Positions 1-13,372 of a DNA stretch of 64,000 nucleotides are shown piece after piece. Origin of the DNA: Daphnia pulex (lineage: Eukaryota > Arthropoda > Branchiopoda > Diplostraca > Daphniidae); contig NC_060025.1 in NCBI RefSeq assembly GCF_021134715.1, positions 1,922,001 to 1,986,000 on the forward strand. Reading direction: 5' to 3'. How positions within the stretch are numbered: the first letter of the stretch is position 1; each line of letters begins with the position of its first letter. Under the pieces are notes generated by a model that did not search any database, was not told the origin of the DNA, and was given only the letters and a program-made list of their open reading frames with translations. The position numbers and the translations under genes were made by a program.

Positions 1-168
1 GACGGATATTCGAGCAGCAGTTTCTCCGGATTGACGGATCTCCTGGAAGCCGTTGGCGAGCAAACGATCGTCCAGAAGCCGGTCGAGTGGGCCCAGATCC
101 AGCAACACTTGTCCGTCATCGCTTTCTACATCGAAGCGGCCGCCAAATCCTTATCCGATCACATTTAA
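1..168 (+). CDS. C-terminal end of an unrecognised protein (5' truncated)
   Basis: Frame 1 is open from the first base and ends at TAA 166-168, giving 55 residues with no start in the window. The peptide is serine-rich at first, then looks like amphipathic helix (GLTDLLEAVGEQ, then an EWAQIQQHLSVIAFYIEAAAKSL stretch). Codon use is GC-rich like the other real exons here, and it stops just before AT-rich sequence, as expected for a last coding exon. An AATAAA signal lies at 513-518. I do not recognise the family. It could be a single terminal exon of a long gene to the left. Confidence 0.6.
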   Translation, partial: DGYSSSSFSGLTDLLEAVGEQTIVQKPVEWAQIQQHLSVIAFYIEAAAKSLSDHI

Positions 169-512
169 TTGCCCCCACTTTCAGCAGCCCCTGGATTTTA
201 TTATATATCAAGCAATTACGTATACATACACACACTTAACAGTCTTGTTTCTATTTCTTCCGGATGTGTTTCTTGCACGTAGTAATGAAAAATCGATGGT
301 CGAATTGCATAGACAGAGAAGAATAAGAAGCGAGAGTCCAGGCGGCGGTAGGTACTTCCAGGGAATCTTCCAAAATGAAATTGGGAACTTTAGCTGCTGC
401 CTCTCTGGGGAGAAGGATCGGAGGAATGAATTGGAAATGGATCGCTTGCCGGATGGAAGGTACAGGAAAGAGAGCTATAGACTCTGCCCAGCTATTTTCC
501 TCGTAGAGGTGA

Positions 513-518
513 AATAAA
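513..518 (+). terminator. Candidate polyadenylation signal AATAAA
   Basis: AATAAA lies about 345 bp after the stop codon at 168, on the same strand. It would give the left-edge gene a short 3' UTR. The assignment rests on position only. Confidence 0.35.
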
Positions 519-3500
519 ACAAATGCAGCAGAGCAACTTGGTTAATATGGAGAGAGCGATCCATTCACAATGAGACGACGCCTTCCGTCCACACACACTT
601 ATAACACGCCCCCCTTCCGTTAATTGGCAAACATCCGCAGCTAGTTTTTCACTCCGTCGTGCTGTAATTGATTTAACTACAGAAAAGGTGTAAGTGTAGC
701 TCTATAGTTCAACTGTACATGTTCATAATATACTTATTGGGCTGCGCTCCGAGGCCTACTATACATACTTAAAAGGTTCCAAAGTTTGATCCATCTTATC
801 CTTTGTTATAGAGATATAGGCGTGGCAATTTGTAGTGTGTTCAGCAGCGTATGGTTGCATAACCAAGGCCAATCTAGAGCCTACAGCGCTCGACTAGTTC
901 TTCCGTAGAGTGAATTCAAATCAATTCTTATATAGGTTACATACGTCACATCGTTATCTCTCTTTCGATTCGCCATCATCAGCTATTTGTGTATAAATGT
1001 GTGTAACTCGATTATTTCATATATCCAACAGCAGAGCAACTCGGCGATCATCGCATTTTCCGGGTTGACGGATTCACCATCCGTTTTTGTTGAAAATGAA
1101 TTGAACTTATTCGACCGTAACATTTTAATTGCTCTTTTTTTTTCATTATTTATTTCAAATTAAAAATAGTATAGAATATAATAGAACAAAAGATAAGAAA
1201 AAAATCAATCAAATATGGCGCGCATCTATACACAGCACCAGCGACAGAGTTGTGCACGTTATTGTTGGTGCGATATGGCCGGGGTAGTGGGGGGGTAGTG
1301 TGGGGCTTTTTTGTTTTATTCTCCGCGACGGAATATAATCCGCCGTAACAACAACAGACGCCCGGCAGCATATCAAATCCTCTTCTTCTTCTTCTTTTTT
1401 ATTTGTGTTGTGTGTGTCTCCTTTTGTTTCTCTTAAACAAAAAAATAATGTACGGCAGGATCTCTGAACTGGCATGGCTTTCCTGCGATCAAAGTTTATT
1501 GTTACTTTTTTTCCTTATAACTTTTTCTTCTCCTAGACCCGACGACGACGATGGTCTATATATACAGCACCTATAAATATTTGAGTTTTTTAAAAATAAA
1601 GAGAAAGATGATAATACAGCAGCTCACGGAGGCAGCCTGTACACACTCTCTATACTTGCACCAACAAAGTCTTCAAGGAGAGCCATCTGTATAGATCTAT
1701 CTATTCCAGCCGGGGAGACTTAAATTCCCTTTAGATCCCCGAGGTTGTTGAGTTGATTTGAACCGCTAAACCCTCCGCCCGGTTGCTGGATCGAATACAC
1801 ACACATACCAAAACTCTTTCTTTCTTTCTTTTCCTTTCCAACTCTTTTATTTCCTTTTCCAGGAGCACGCGGGATCTATATAGATCCTACGCCTACACTT
1901 TCCCTTTTTTGGTCTCCAGACAAGAGCGAAACGAAACGGGCAACAATTGAGCGGGGGCTACTGCTCCGGCAAATGCAAAACGCATTGTGTGTGTCTTTCG
2001 TCTAACAGATGTGCTGTTCTTCAGTGAGCCGAGAGTGCGCAGTTGATCCTTGGCAGCCGGAATAAAAATTGCTGGATGTATGCGTTGGCGTTATTCCCTT
2101 TTTAGTATTTATTTTGTTCCTATTGTGTCGAACGTATTTTTTTAATTCTTCTCGTTTTTATTTCTTTTTTGGAATTATCGGGTGGTGGGAGATGGAAACC
2201 ACCCCTGTCATAATATCGTCGCCATCATCCATCAAACGGCCTTTTGTGTGTGTTGATACGCGTCGGTTATACACGGTAGCAGCAGCGCTTTAGACGTGTG
2301 TGTTATAAGTCCGCGTATAGCCATCTTTCATTTGTTCCCTTTTTGTATTTTTTTTAATTCTTGACGCACACGTCGAATAAGTGAACTTTTGTATTTTGCA
2401 CGTCATATGGTAGCAGTGGCCAGCACAGGATATTGACGATGGCGCGATGTGTGTACATAATATACACATACAAGCTGCGTTTTACTGTGGGCATTGTATA
2501 GTACTACGACTAAAGATTTTTCGACGCACGGCAACTATTCCGGAATCGGTTTTCCCCCATCACCGAAGAAAGAAAGAAATAAGAAGAATGAAAAATGGGG
2601 GGGCTGATGTAGCAAATATTTATTAAACGCACGCAATCCCCCCCTCTCTATGTAGAAAGATTAAAAGGTAAATAAAAAGAAAAGTAAAAATCTATATCTC
2701 GTGTTTGATTGATGAGCTCTACTTCTTTGACGTGTATCAAAAAAATAAAGGAGTTGCTGTAGACACACGCAATGGTACCGCGTAGTATAGACAGCAGAAA
2801 ACAGGATCGTATATCAAAATCTACTGGGGTTTCTGGTTCTGATGATCACTGGCGCGGAAGATTTCGAAATCCACCTGCTCTCCGAGTAACACAGTTTCTT
2901 TTCTTTATTCTCGAATGCATTATCATCATCTGGAGAGAGAGAATGTAAAGATCAACAACAGCATTTTATATCAAATAATCAAATTCTTTGAGTCAATAGA
3001 CAGAAAAGAAACTTTATAGACATAGACCTGTTACGCAACTTTCCGGGGGTAATATCAAATAAATGGGGAATAAAAGGTTTTTCAGGAACTTTGGTTTCAA
3101 GTGCTGTTGATGTTACACATCTATACACCGCATTCGATCCTTTTAAAAGCAAAGAAAAAACACTAAAGCAGCACTCTGCGTCGAGAACTCGAGATTTATT
3201 TAAATCCAATGGGAATATATTACAGTGTATGTGTGGGTGTGTGGGCAAAGAACTTTTCCAGTTTTATTTTGGTTTTTCTCGGCCTTTCTATATACCTATA
3301 TATTACTCGGGATATCAAAAAACATTTCGATCGTGAGAGAGTATCAAGTTCATCAGCCTCTTTTTTCATAACCACTTCCTTCCTCATCCGCTTTTCATTT
3401 TAATTTCGATGTGGATTATCTAACACAACAAAAAAAAATGAGTGTAAGGCCAGCAGTAGGTAGATGAGTCCGGGAAAGATTCACGCCATCCGCCCCATCT

Positions 3501-6500
3501 CAAAAAACCTTGGTGAGAAAAAAGAATTAAAAATGGTGATAGCGCGCAGGCGCGTTATATAATGCGCTGCGCTGTGCTGTGTGTATAGTCTCTTGTGCTT
3601 CTTCTTTGGGCTGGCATGGGTGGTGGTGTATATACACGTACAGTGTGCACCATTGTATAAGGTGGCGGGAGCCAGCGTTCGCCTAGTCAGTCGACTGCGG
3701 ACCTTCTCCTCCGTTACAACATTTTCTTTTTTGAAACCCAACACATTTTTAGTTTCTGAAATTTTATTTGTTTTAAATAGTTAAGAAATGACTAAACATT
3801 CGGCTCATTTTTTTCCTTTAGTCTGAGTGAAGTTTGTTCTGTGAGAACCAATAAGTGTCCACGCCGCCCAAAAAACCCCAAACAATCTGGTGTTACAATT
3901 GCGATTGCCATTTGTCAAATTTGAAATTGGCGCCATAAGCAATCGAATTTGAAATCAAGATAAAGTGGATGACATTCTTGAATGGTGCGCCGTGTGTCGT
4001 CCATGAATTTCGCGGGAGATTTGAATGGAGTGATTTGACTCGGCTATTCACAGATGTACACATGACGGACGGAGCGATGATGATGTTGGCCGTGGTGCTG
4101 ATGTTGTTGTTGAGAAGTTTGGCTCGTCAAGGACGCTCACGAGTCTGCCGACCGCCGTTATTACTCACGACATTTCGACAACTGGCCAAACTCGTCGACA
4201 ACATCTAACCCGAACACAACCCACAACAGCAGCAGCAGCTGAGTAGCAGCAGCACCAGCAACTTCATTGATATTCATAACGGGTACTACAGCATACAACA
4301 CGTAGTATAGGCTGCATCAGTCATCATTTCTTTTTCATCTCCATCATCTTCTTCTTTGATTGTTTATTTTTTTTTCTTTTGTTTGTTTTTACCTTTTTTC
4401 TTATCCGCCATAGTTCCTGAATGTGATTATCAGTTATCTCTCTAGCCTCCCACTTTAGTCATTTCCATCGGGGCCTGGCCCTTTTTCGGGCTGTTAGCAG
4501 TCGACTCACATAGTCCACCCAAACTGGCAGACGGCCATTAGATACATCTTACAAGTTATAGACCTTTTTTCTTCCCCCCCCCCCCAATATAATCAAGCTA
4601 TAAGCTTAAGAGATAACTGAAAAAAGAAAAAATGGCGATGATAATCAAAACGTAAAACGACCCCGAACAAAATTTTCCCAGCCGTCCAGCAAAATAATAA
4701 TAATAAAAAAAACAAAAACAAAACAGCGTATCATGGCCATCAGCATCTTTTTCTTTTCTTCTGGAATCTATAAAAGATTTTAACTTTAGAGAGACACCTT
4801 TTGTTTTATTGGCGCACCTGCTGGACACTTTTGGTTGACGATGGGGTTCCACGCCTATAATGTCACAAGGTCCGAGACGAAATATTCTTTTGGCTGGGCT
4901 TCTTTCTTATTTCCATTTTTATCTGAATTTGTTTTTCTTTGAGAGTGATGGCCCTTCTGTTTGATTAATGAAATCGATCAAGTTGATAAGACCTTATTCA
5001 GTATATGTTTGATATTTAGATTCGCCATGTAACCACCGTAGTGGGATTGATACCCCCAGAGGCAATTACAAAGAAAAATGGAAAGTTGAGGTCCGTCTGA
5101 AGAGTATAGAACTGTGTGGGGGGGGGGGGGGGACGTATAAACAATTAAAACAAAAAAAAAATACCCAAAATTGTAAAATTGTTTCGTCATAAAACACAAA
5201 AGAAAAAACTGATTCCCAATTTCAAAAAGGGACCGCTATATTAAATACAGCTGGGCTGGTATAAGATTGTCCTTTTTGTCGTCGATGTAATCAGCTGGAC
5301 GTGAGTCGGCTAGAGTAGCGTTGATTAGAAACGGCCTTTGTGTGTGCTGAGAATCTAAAAATCATCCATTTTCATTTGTTTCAACTAGTTGGAACCAGTT
5401 AACGACAAAATCGACCAACAGGTTATATTTCGTTTCTATCCATTCCGGCCTGTATATATCATACGATTGGTGTCGAATCGATCCAGCCCCAAAAAAGTAA
5501 CTCTTATTCTTTTTTTTTAACTGGACAAAATATCGGTGGTAAACAAGAAAGAGATATACGCCATATGCTGCTAGCCGTCTTCTCTAAATGGACTGCGGAT
5601 GTACTACGTGTGTACATAGTGACCTTTAAAGTCCGTCCAGCACACAGCCCAGCCTATATATAGTTCGCCCTCACTCTCTCTCTGTCCAAGATATTATTAC
5701 AAATGGCCCTGCTGTTCCGGCCGTCTATATACTCTACTGTGTGTACCTTATATTCGTTGCCTTAATGGAGAGCGGACGGACGAGGGCCAAAAAGCTTCTA
5801 GTTATTTCTTTGAACATCTTCAACTCTCTCCTCTTTTTACCCCCCGGCCCATCACAACATCAATGATGTACAACAAGGTGGACGGACTGTGTGTATGGAC
5901 AACTAACAAAAGTTTCCCTTTTCTTCCTGTCAACTGTCGGCCCGTCTTCTGGCTCCTGTGACAGTGACACGGACTCGCGTGTAGTATAACGGATGACTTT
6001 TTGCTGGCCCATTTCTGGTCGGAATCTCAAAATCTATGGACGACTGAGCTGAATTATGTTCCTCCTCTCCTTCGCGGAACTGTCTTTTTGAATAATTTAA
6101 AAGGATGAGGTACACACGCCGGAAGGGGCGCCTCTGACATTTTCAAGAGACCAGGTGGACCCTGTCAGGGTCTGGACCCTGCTGGGTGGCTCAGCCGGAC
6201 GCAAACATTTTTCTTTCGATAGCATTTCTCTCATCCAGCAGGTTATTCGTGATGCCGAATGAATTTTTGTTTTATTTTCGCCCGTCGGAAATGTCCGTCA
6301 ACTTTTGAAAGTTGACGTTGATTATTATCTGACTGACGGAATTATTTTTAATTTATTTTTTTAAATTTTCACTCGTCGGTGGGCCTCAAAAGCCCGGAAA
6401 AATAACAGCCGGCCATTGCCAAGTTGATCTCTCATTCTGTTCCGGCTCAATTGAACCAATTGAATTTGAAAAGATAAAACTCTATTAAAATGTGATTAGA

Positions 6501-6543
6501 CATCATTCAATTTACCAAAGATTCCTTGAATTGTAGCCAACAG
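519..6543. other. Non-coding stretch upstream of 5-HT7 copy A
   Basis: No convincing coding exon was found. The sequence is AT-rich with pyrimidine runs and simple tracts, including a run of 15 G at 5118-5132 and CT-rich stretches. It probably holds the promoter and 5' UTR exons of the receptor: an AG acceptor precedes 6544, so the first coding exon seems to begin inside a spliced 5' leader. Open frames here are short and lack coding character. Confidence 0.5.
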
Positions 6544-6620
6544 GTCTGTGATAGATCCATCCGCACTGGAAGCGAAACTCGGCCTGATAGCTAAATCGTC
6601 GATTCCGGCAATCCGCATCG

Positions 6621-9600
6621 ATGGATTCATCCGCTGGCGCCTTCAACGTCCATCTGATGACCCTCGGCGATGCCCTCAACAACCGGACGTCCTACTACAG
6701 CAGCAGTTGGGTGGCCGATGGATCCAGCACCGCAACCACCGCCTCGACATCCGCCGGATCCTCATCACCCGCAATGGCTGCTGGATACGGTCTGCTGTCG
6801 ACGATCCTGATCAGCGCCGCCCTTTTGTTCATCATCATCGGCACCGTCGTCGGCAACATCCTCGTCTGCGTCGCCGTCTGCCTAGTCCGTCGCTTGTGAG
6901 TCTATCCAGCTGGGCCAAAAATTAAAAATAAATGTTTAGAATAGCATCAACAAGTGAAAAATAGCATTTCCCGGCACTATAGACCGGTATCTGTCAAATA
7001 ACAGTTTACACGCCGGCGCGATTCGAAACGACTTTCGCCGAATTTATCGATGACTCCGGATGTTGGTTCTATTCCGGTCTGTGAAAGTGTGAAACTCTGT
7101 CGGGTGTATATTTTAGATTCCTTTTCTATTTGGGCCGACAGTGTGTGTGTTTGTGCGTGGCATTTGTCGGGCATGTTTTTCTAAAGCTTCCGCATTATTC
7201 CGCAGCGGATGTCGACGAAATAATCGAAAGGAAAAAAGGGAAAAGAAAGGCGCCTGATTCATTTCCGGTTCACCTGGAATACATATCAAATGCCGACTGC
7301 ATCAGGATCGATCGATACATTAGTTTTGATTTCAGTTTTCCTTAAAGAGAATTTCATTCTTTATTTGAATTGGAAATCTCTTTTTCTTAATTGAAATTCT
7401 AATCTAGAAATGGACGAATAATCGTGGAAATAAAACGAGCGTGAGTGAGAGTGAACGCGGAAAATTATGGGACGGGATGTGCTGGGCTGTTCGCATGGGT
7501 TGACGAAAAATGTGGGTGACTGGTCGTTTTTGTACGAGCCCAAGTCACGAGCTTTTGTCGTTTAAAAGCGCTGGGAATTGTATAAACGCACACGTCGTCT
7601 TTTCATATTTACGAATCTCATTACCGCAGTTGCGCCGGTCGTGAGCGAATTAATTCAATTAGCAAATCTCGCGAGACACGAAACTATATTCACGTCGTCC
7701 CAGTCTAGACACACAAAAAAAAAAAAAGAATTTGAAAGTTTAGCGCTGTCCGGAAGCTAATTTCTCATTTCTTCCGGAATTAAAGTTCAACTGTCGGTCT
7801 GCACGAGATTCTCTTTTTCCACGAGTTTTTGTTTCAACTTATTTCTGTCATTTTCATTTATATTTAATTAGTTGTAGACGCCATTTGACGATAAGCAATT
7901 ATTTCTTGGAGGGAGATTTAAAAATGTGTATTGATTTTGATTAAAAATTGTTAGGCGACGTCCGTGCAATTACCTGCTGGTGTCGCTGGCCGTGTCCGAC
8001 CTGTGCGTGGCCCTGCTGGTGATGCCCATGGCGTTGGTCTACGAGGTGCTGGGCACTTGGCCGTTCGGCGCCAGCGCCTGCGACACTTGGGTGGCCTTTG
8101 ACGTCCTGTCGTGCACGGCGTCCATCCTCAACTTGTGCATGATCAGCGTCGACCGCTACTGGGCCATCACCCGCCCGCTGGACTATGGCGTCAAACGGAC
8201 GCCGGCCCGGATGATTTCCTGCGTCGCCCTCGTCTGGATCTCGTCCGCCTGCATTTCTCTTCCGCCTTTGCTCGTCCTGGGCAACGAACACGGACCATCC
8301 GCCGCTCCTCATCCACCAGCCACCACCAGCAGCAGCAACATCCTGCCCAGCAACAACAACAACAGTCAAATAAGTCCGATGACCATGTCCAGCAACGGAC
8401 CTTTGGCCAATTTCATTGAATTGGCCACGGCTGCTGCCGGACAAGATTACCAGTGTCAAGTGTGTCAAGAGTTTGGCTACCAGATCTACGCCACCCTGGG
8501 CTCGTTCTACATCCCGCTGGCCGTCATGGCGGCCGTCTATTACCAAATCTTCCAGGCGGCCAAACGGATCGTCGACGAGGAGAAAAAGGCCCAAAGTCAT
8601 TTGCTAATGACCAGAACCAACAGCTGCGCCAAACAAAAGGCGGCGACGGCCGTCGGTGGTGCTGGCCAATCTCTGCAACCGGTCCAGTCATCTCTCCTGG
8701 TCCACCCTCTCCACCAGCCCAGTCTCTGCACCAGCGCTGCCATGGTCGTCGTCCGTCGTCACAGCGACCAACAACTCGACGAGCTGGGCAACAACATCGA
8801 TGCCATTAATTCCTCATTGCCGGCAACCAACAATTCAGCCGGCCAGGCTCCGCTCTCCAACAATGACCAGAGAAGCAGTAGCTGGACAAACAACTGCAAC
8901 GGCAGCATCCGTCCAACTACCCGGCCTGACAACCACCTCAAACAACCGCAACAACAATCACAGACGGTGGACATTTCCCGTCACTCCCTGACCGTTTCAA
9001 CCGACAACGTCAAAGGTGAAACGGCCATTCCCGTCGCCCTCAACCATCAAATTGACCCGCTGAGTTTCCAGCAGAAACATCCGGTGCTGGTCCAGTCAGG
9101 ATCGAGCCCGTTGCCCATCAGCAGCAGCCGCCGGAATCATCGCAGTCACCGTTTGACCCACCGACGGGCCAGTCGAGTCCGTTTACGATTCGCCCTCAAC
9201 AAGGAGCGCAAGGTGAAAATTCAATTTATATCATTTTCCAAAATTCAGGATTGATTTTGGGGGGCCTGGGCGGGATTGAATTCCAAAAATGTGATCCTAT
9301 TTATCTATGACCTATAAGATTTAAGCAGCTGCTATTTCAGAATAGATGACATAACGTTCCGGGCCGGAACAGATGGAGCCATAGTTATTGAGCTGATGGC
9401 CTGATGCCCAATTACACATCTCCAACAATCCTTCCAAAACTTCTCCCGAGGGGGGGGGGATGGGGGGCGGAAGAAGAAAAATGAAATATTCTAATGCATT
9501 TCCCGCGGCTGCAGGGGTTTTTTTGTGTTATATTACCCAACCGTTTGATGTCTGTCTGAGTCGGATTCAAGTTGTTTTTATTTATAAGGATTTTTGGGTT

Positions 9601-10765
9601 TTTCTTATGTTCCCTTTGTTGGAAAAGTTGGCCCACCCCAACGCTGGCGTCGCATCTCAACTTTGAGTTTGTTATCTGTGTTTGTGATCCTGAAATTCCG
9701 CGTGGGATTGATTCCATCCAGTCGGGTTGCCGCTGCAACCCACACACACACCCTAGTCACTCAGTTAAGAGTTTTATAATCTTAATCAGATCTACAGTTC
9801 TCTCTCTCACTTTCTCACATCGAGCTGTGTTCGGTGTTTTCCAGTTAGAAAGAAGCCGACGGAATCTATATACACGACATATAACTTTCAGTTTTCCGTC
9901 CAACGTTCCTAGACACGCTCTTCAGACTGCATCAGCCAAAACTTCTTCTTGTAATGTCGTTGGGATTTCTTACCACCAAAGTTTCTTTTCTAGACCAACT
10001 TTGGTAGCGTAGGTGATGATGGACGGGTATTGACGTCACATGCGTCACATTCATCTATAGGAAAGTCATCGCCGGGGGGTTATATAATTAGCGTCCAGGA
10101 TTTGATTATTATGCCCAGGGAATGTATTTCGTTATTCATTGGATTTTTATTTTGTTACTTAACGAATGTGACAGGCGTCGACGACGTTGGGGATCATCAT
10201 GAGCGCCTTCACGTTGTGCTGGTTCCCGTTTTTCGTGCTGGCCCTGGTCCGTCCGTTCATGAGCCACCAGACGGCCTCGCTGGTCATCCCTCGCTGGTTG
10301 TCGTCGCTCTTCCTCTGGCTGGGCTACGCCAACAGTTTCCTCAACCCCGTCATCTACGCCACCACCAACAAAGACTTCCGGCTGCCCTTCCGCGAGATCC
10401 TTTGCCTCAGGTGCAAGTCCCTCAACTCGGTCATGAGGGAGGATTTCTACCAGTCGCAGTACGGCAACAACCAACAGCTGGGCAACAACAACAAGGCCGG
10501 ATTGATAGCCGCTCAATTGATGGCCGCCGGATCGGGTCCGGCCGCCTCGTCGTCACCGTCGCTGAAAGCGCACCGGAGTCGACGTCGTCGACGTCACTCG
10601 AGCGATTCACTTTGCGGCGAACAGCATCGCCAGAATTACCACAGCAAAAGTCCGGCGTCCAAAGAAGTCGATCCGGCGACGGCGGATGAAGAAGACACGA
10701 CGGATTACGGACTCATGTCCAACGTCCACCGGGTCAGCTCCTCATCTGCCACAGCATTTCTCTAA
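6621..10765 (+). CDS. 5-HT7: 5-HT7-type serotonin receptor, copy A (three coding exons)
   Basis: Class A amine GPCR. Members of this family usually couple serotonin to Gs/cAMP at the plasma membrane. Coding exons 6621-6895, 7955-9212 and 10175-10765 join in frame to 707 residues; introns are GT-AG. Exon 1 gives the N-terminus (glycosylation site N21-R-T) and TM1 with N79. Exon 2 gives TM2 (D107), TM3 with the amine-binding aspartate D141, D158-R159-Y160, TM4 (W186), a ~60-residue extracellular loop 2, TM5 and a long loop 3. Exon 3 gives TM6 (CWFPFF, W527), TM7 NPVIY 568-572 and the tail. KERK-ASTTLGIIMSAF and LFLWLGYANS match the Drosophila 5-HT7 pattern. Loop 3 and the tail are low complexity (S, N, Q). 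The C-terminus ATAFL resembles a PDZ ligand. The ATG at 6621 is the first in frame after a leader acceptor. Assignment to 5-HT7 over 5-HT1 rests on recalled family similarity. Confidence 0.88.
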
Positions 10766-12126
10766 ATTCAAAAGAAATTCGACCAAAAACAAAACCCCCC
10801 CAAAAACAAACAAATTCTCGTCGCCATTTTGGTTTTTAAATGTCGTCATTCCTCCTCAGTTTTTGAAAAATTAATTTCAATTACCAAAAAAAAAGAAAAA
10901 AATTAAATATTTTGAAGACACTTGGGCAAATGTGACGTGACACTCTTATATAATTATCTATATACTTTAATTTGTTCAATGTTTTTTAAAAATTCACCTG
11001 TGATTTCATCCGATGTTATATAATTAATGTATACACCACGCCAGCACCAGCCCAAAGATATTCTTCTATTGTGTCAGATATTTCCAATGTTGTCTTGCAT
11101 CATTCGTTTTTTCACATATATTGATGTCATATTCGTTATATTACATCACATCACGGTCAATCAATTTATTCATCCCCCCCCACGCTTTTATTATAGATCG
11201 TCGGTCTATATGAAAATCTGGAACTCATTAGAATATTTTTCAAGACTTTAACGATGACAGTCATACGAGTGACGACCCCATTTCGATGTTACGCAACATA
11301 TCTCACATGTGGCAGCTATTCAATTCAATGTAATGTTTTAACATAGGCACAGGCACACACCAGTAGCCAGCCATGGCCGTGGGAGACGCTTTTGTGTTTC
11401 TTTTTATTCTAGTCGTTGTCAAATTGCCCCCCAGTTCAATTGAAATTTAATGTCAAACCATAAATATATATATATTCTAAACATTATACCGAACGAACTC
11501 TATAAAAACTCAATTTGTGAATGACATCACCGTGAATCTATTTCGTCTCGTGAATGACTTGCGGTAGAGACCATTATTTACCCCCTCCCCCAAACACAAA
11601 ATGGATCCACAAAATATATATTTATTGCGGAATGAATTTTTATTCGTATTTTTAATTTTTGTATTTGATTTGCATAGTTGAAATAAGTAAAAAGTAGAGA
11701 GGTCGTGAAAATCGGAGAAAAATAAAAATTGGGGAGGTGGGGTCTGAAAAATAAATCGTTCACATTTTTTTACGGTTGCTGGGGGAGGGGTGACCAAAAA
11801 TTTTATAACGAAATATTTTGTTTCATAGTCCATACAAAATTCAAACTGTTGTGATGAGCTTGACAAAAAGTTTAATCACTATTAAATTTTAACTAAAGTA
11901 CTCCCGATACGTCCAGCAGATGTGAGAAAACCGCTTTAATTGTTTAAAATTTAAATTGAGCGGTTCGGATTTAGGGGGAGGGTTCGATTTTTAATTTCTA
12001 TCGATATTTTAGGCTAATTAGAATATTAGTGTCGTCTGCTGCTTTCCTTTTGTTTCCAATCAACTTTTTCTGAACGTAGACACTTGTGGCTGCACGAAAA
12101 ACAGCACAAGAAATAAAATTGGAAAA
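10766..12126. other. 3' flank of 5-HT7 copy A and intergenic sequence
   Basis: AT-rich, with an ATTAAA hexamer near 10898 that may serve polyadenylation. No coding exon is supported. Short minus-strand open frames around 11510-11866 are phenylalanine/isoleucine-rich translations of AT-rich DNA. Confidence 0.4.
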
Positions 12127-13372
12127 ATGTGGTCGTCGTGTGAAATTTTCGTGTCTTGGCTCTCCATGCTGTTTTGCAGGTAAATAAAACGTTAAATAAA
12201 AGTTATCACAAATGTGATGATTCTGGGTGCCTTAATAGAATACCTGTTCCAAATTTGTCAAATGTTGTTTCCTGAGCTGACTAGCTTGCATCAGGTATAA
12301 CCCCCTTGTCAATGCATGGCAGTTGGTTTGCACTATAAAATCTTCTCCTTTGTGCAGAATTGAGACTAGAGTCAGTCATCGTAACAAGACATGCAAGTTT
12401 TAATGCTTGTCCTGGTATTCAACAGGTTCATCACTAGGATACTAGTTTGTGTTATTCTTTTCCTGCGACCTGCTAGATATTTTAATGATCAAAGCAGTGT
12501 AAACTTTAAATTCTCCTGTTTGTTGACAATAATTTATAGGGTTTACCCACTGTCTCATTTTTCAACTTTTCCTTAATGTTTCTGTAATTATTTTTTCGTA
12601 ACCCATTTTTCATTTTTCATTTAGATCAACAGCATCCCTCTTGATTGGAGAAACTTTCCGATATCCAGTCCAGTTGAGTTACGGATCTCCTCGTGTACGC
12701 CCATGTGAGTGTGGGTGTATTCACGAGGACGCCCTGGCCGCCTGGTGCATTCAACTTTTCAGCGAATGGATGCCTGATCGTATTTCCCAGGATTATAAAG
12801 GTAGGAAAAATGTAATCTCTATTCTTCCTCTCTGACTATTTGATGGCATAAATCGTTACACAGTCCGATTACTCCTAGTTAGATTAGTCCGAGTTATGCG
12901 GCTGACCGTAGAAATGTTTTCTCTTTACATTCTTGTTGACTCTGTTCATGAAATAACCAATGAAAGTGGGAAATTTAAAAATAACTTTAAGGGGAAAAAA
13001 ATGTCCAAAAAGGAACCTGCCGCCACACCTCGGCGTTGTTTGCATAGTGTATGACGTAAGATGTTCTTGCTTACAAGGGGGTTTAGCACAGTGTTATACA
13101 AATGCCATGCTCTTTAGGCGTCTTCTTCCTGTATAACTTTTCCGGTGAAATATTGATTTGCGAATTGCCGATTCCCTCGCAAATCCCAGCAGCTTCTGTT
13201 ATCTTCTGTGTGAGTGTGTGGGATTCTCCACGTGCCGTCCAATTTCCGTGGAATTCTTGAAAATATCAAAGTTGAACGTCTACAACTATTCCGATAGGCC
13301 ACTTTTTGTCTCCCCTCAAAATACAATTTCATCATAGCGCCATTTACTGAACTCATGCACTATGTACAGTAA
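12127..13372 (+). CDS. Unrecognised small spliced gene (four candidate coding exons)
   Basis: Candidate exons 12127-12179, 12625-12800, 13118-13209 and 13298-13372 join in frame across GT-AG introns (donors gtaaat, gtagga, gtgagt). The product would begin MWSSCEIFVSWLSMLFCR, which could be a weak signal peptide. Exon 2 is the strongest: it has a Cys/His-containing segment (RPCECGCIHEDALAAWC) and a tryptophan-rich helix-like piece. A CA/GTAAGC donor overlaps the last codons at 13369, so the gene may continue (for example into an exon near 13632). I do not recognise the family. A TATA-like ACTATAAAAT at 12331-12340 with a TCAGTC near 12371 suggests an alternative internal start. The intron phases agree, but this model is built by eye and the terminal exons are the least certain. 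Confidence 0.4.

Noticed and set aside
7941-8600. 219-residue minus-strand open frame opposite 5-HT7 copy A exon 2 (and a 233-residue one at 19911-20612)
   Set aside because: Both lie antisense to the same conserved receptor exon. They are by-products of GC-rich codon use, with low-complexity Gly/Arg/His translations and no own splice or start signals.
10030-10689. 219-residue plus-strand open frame over receptor A exon 3
   Set aside because: Shadow frame: the real frame is the one with TM6 and TM7. The same shadow occurs in copy B at 22079-22462.
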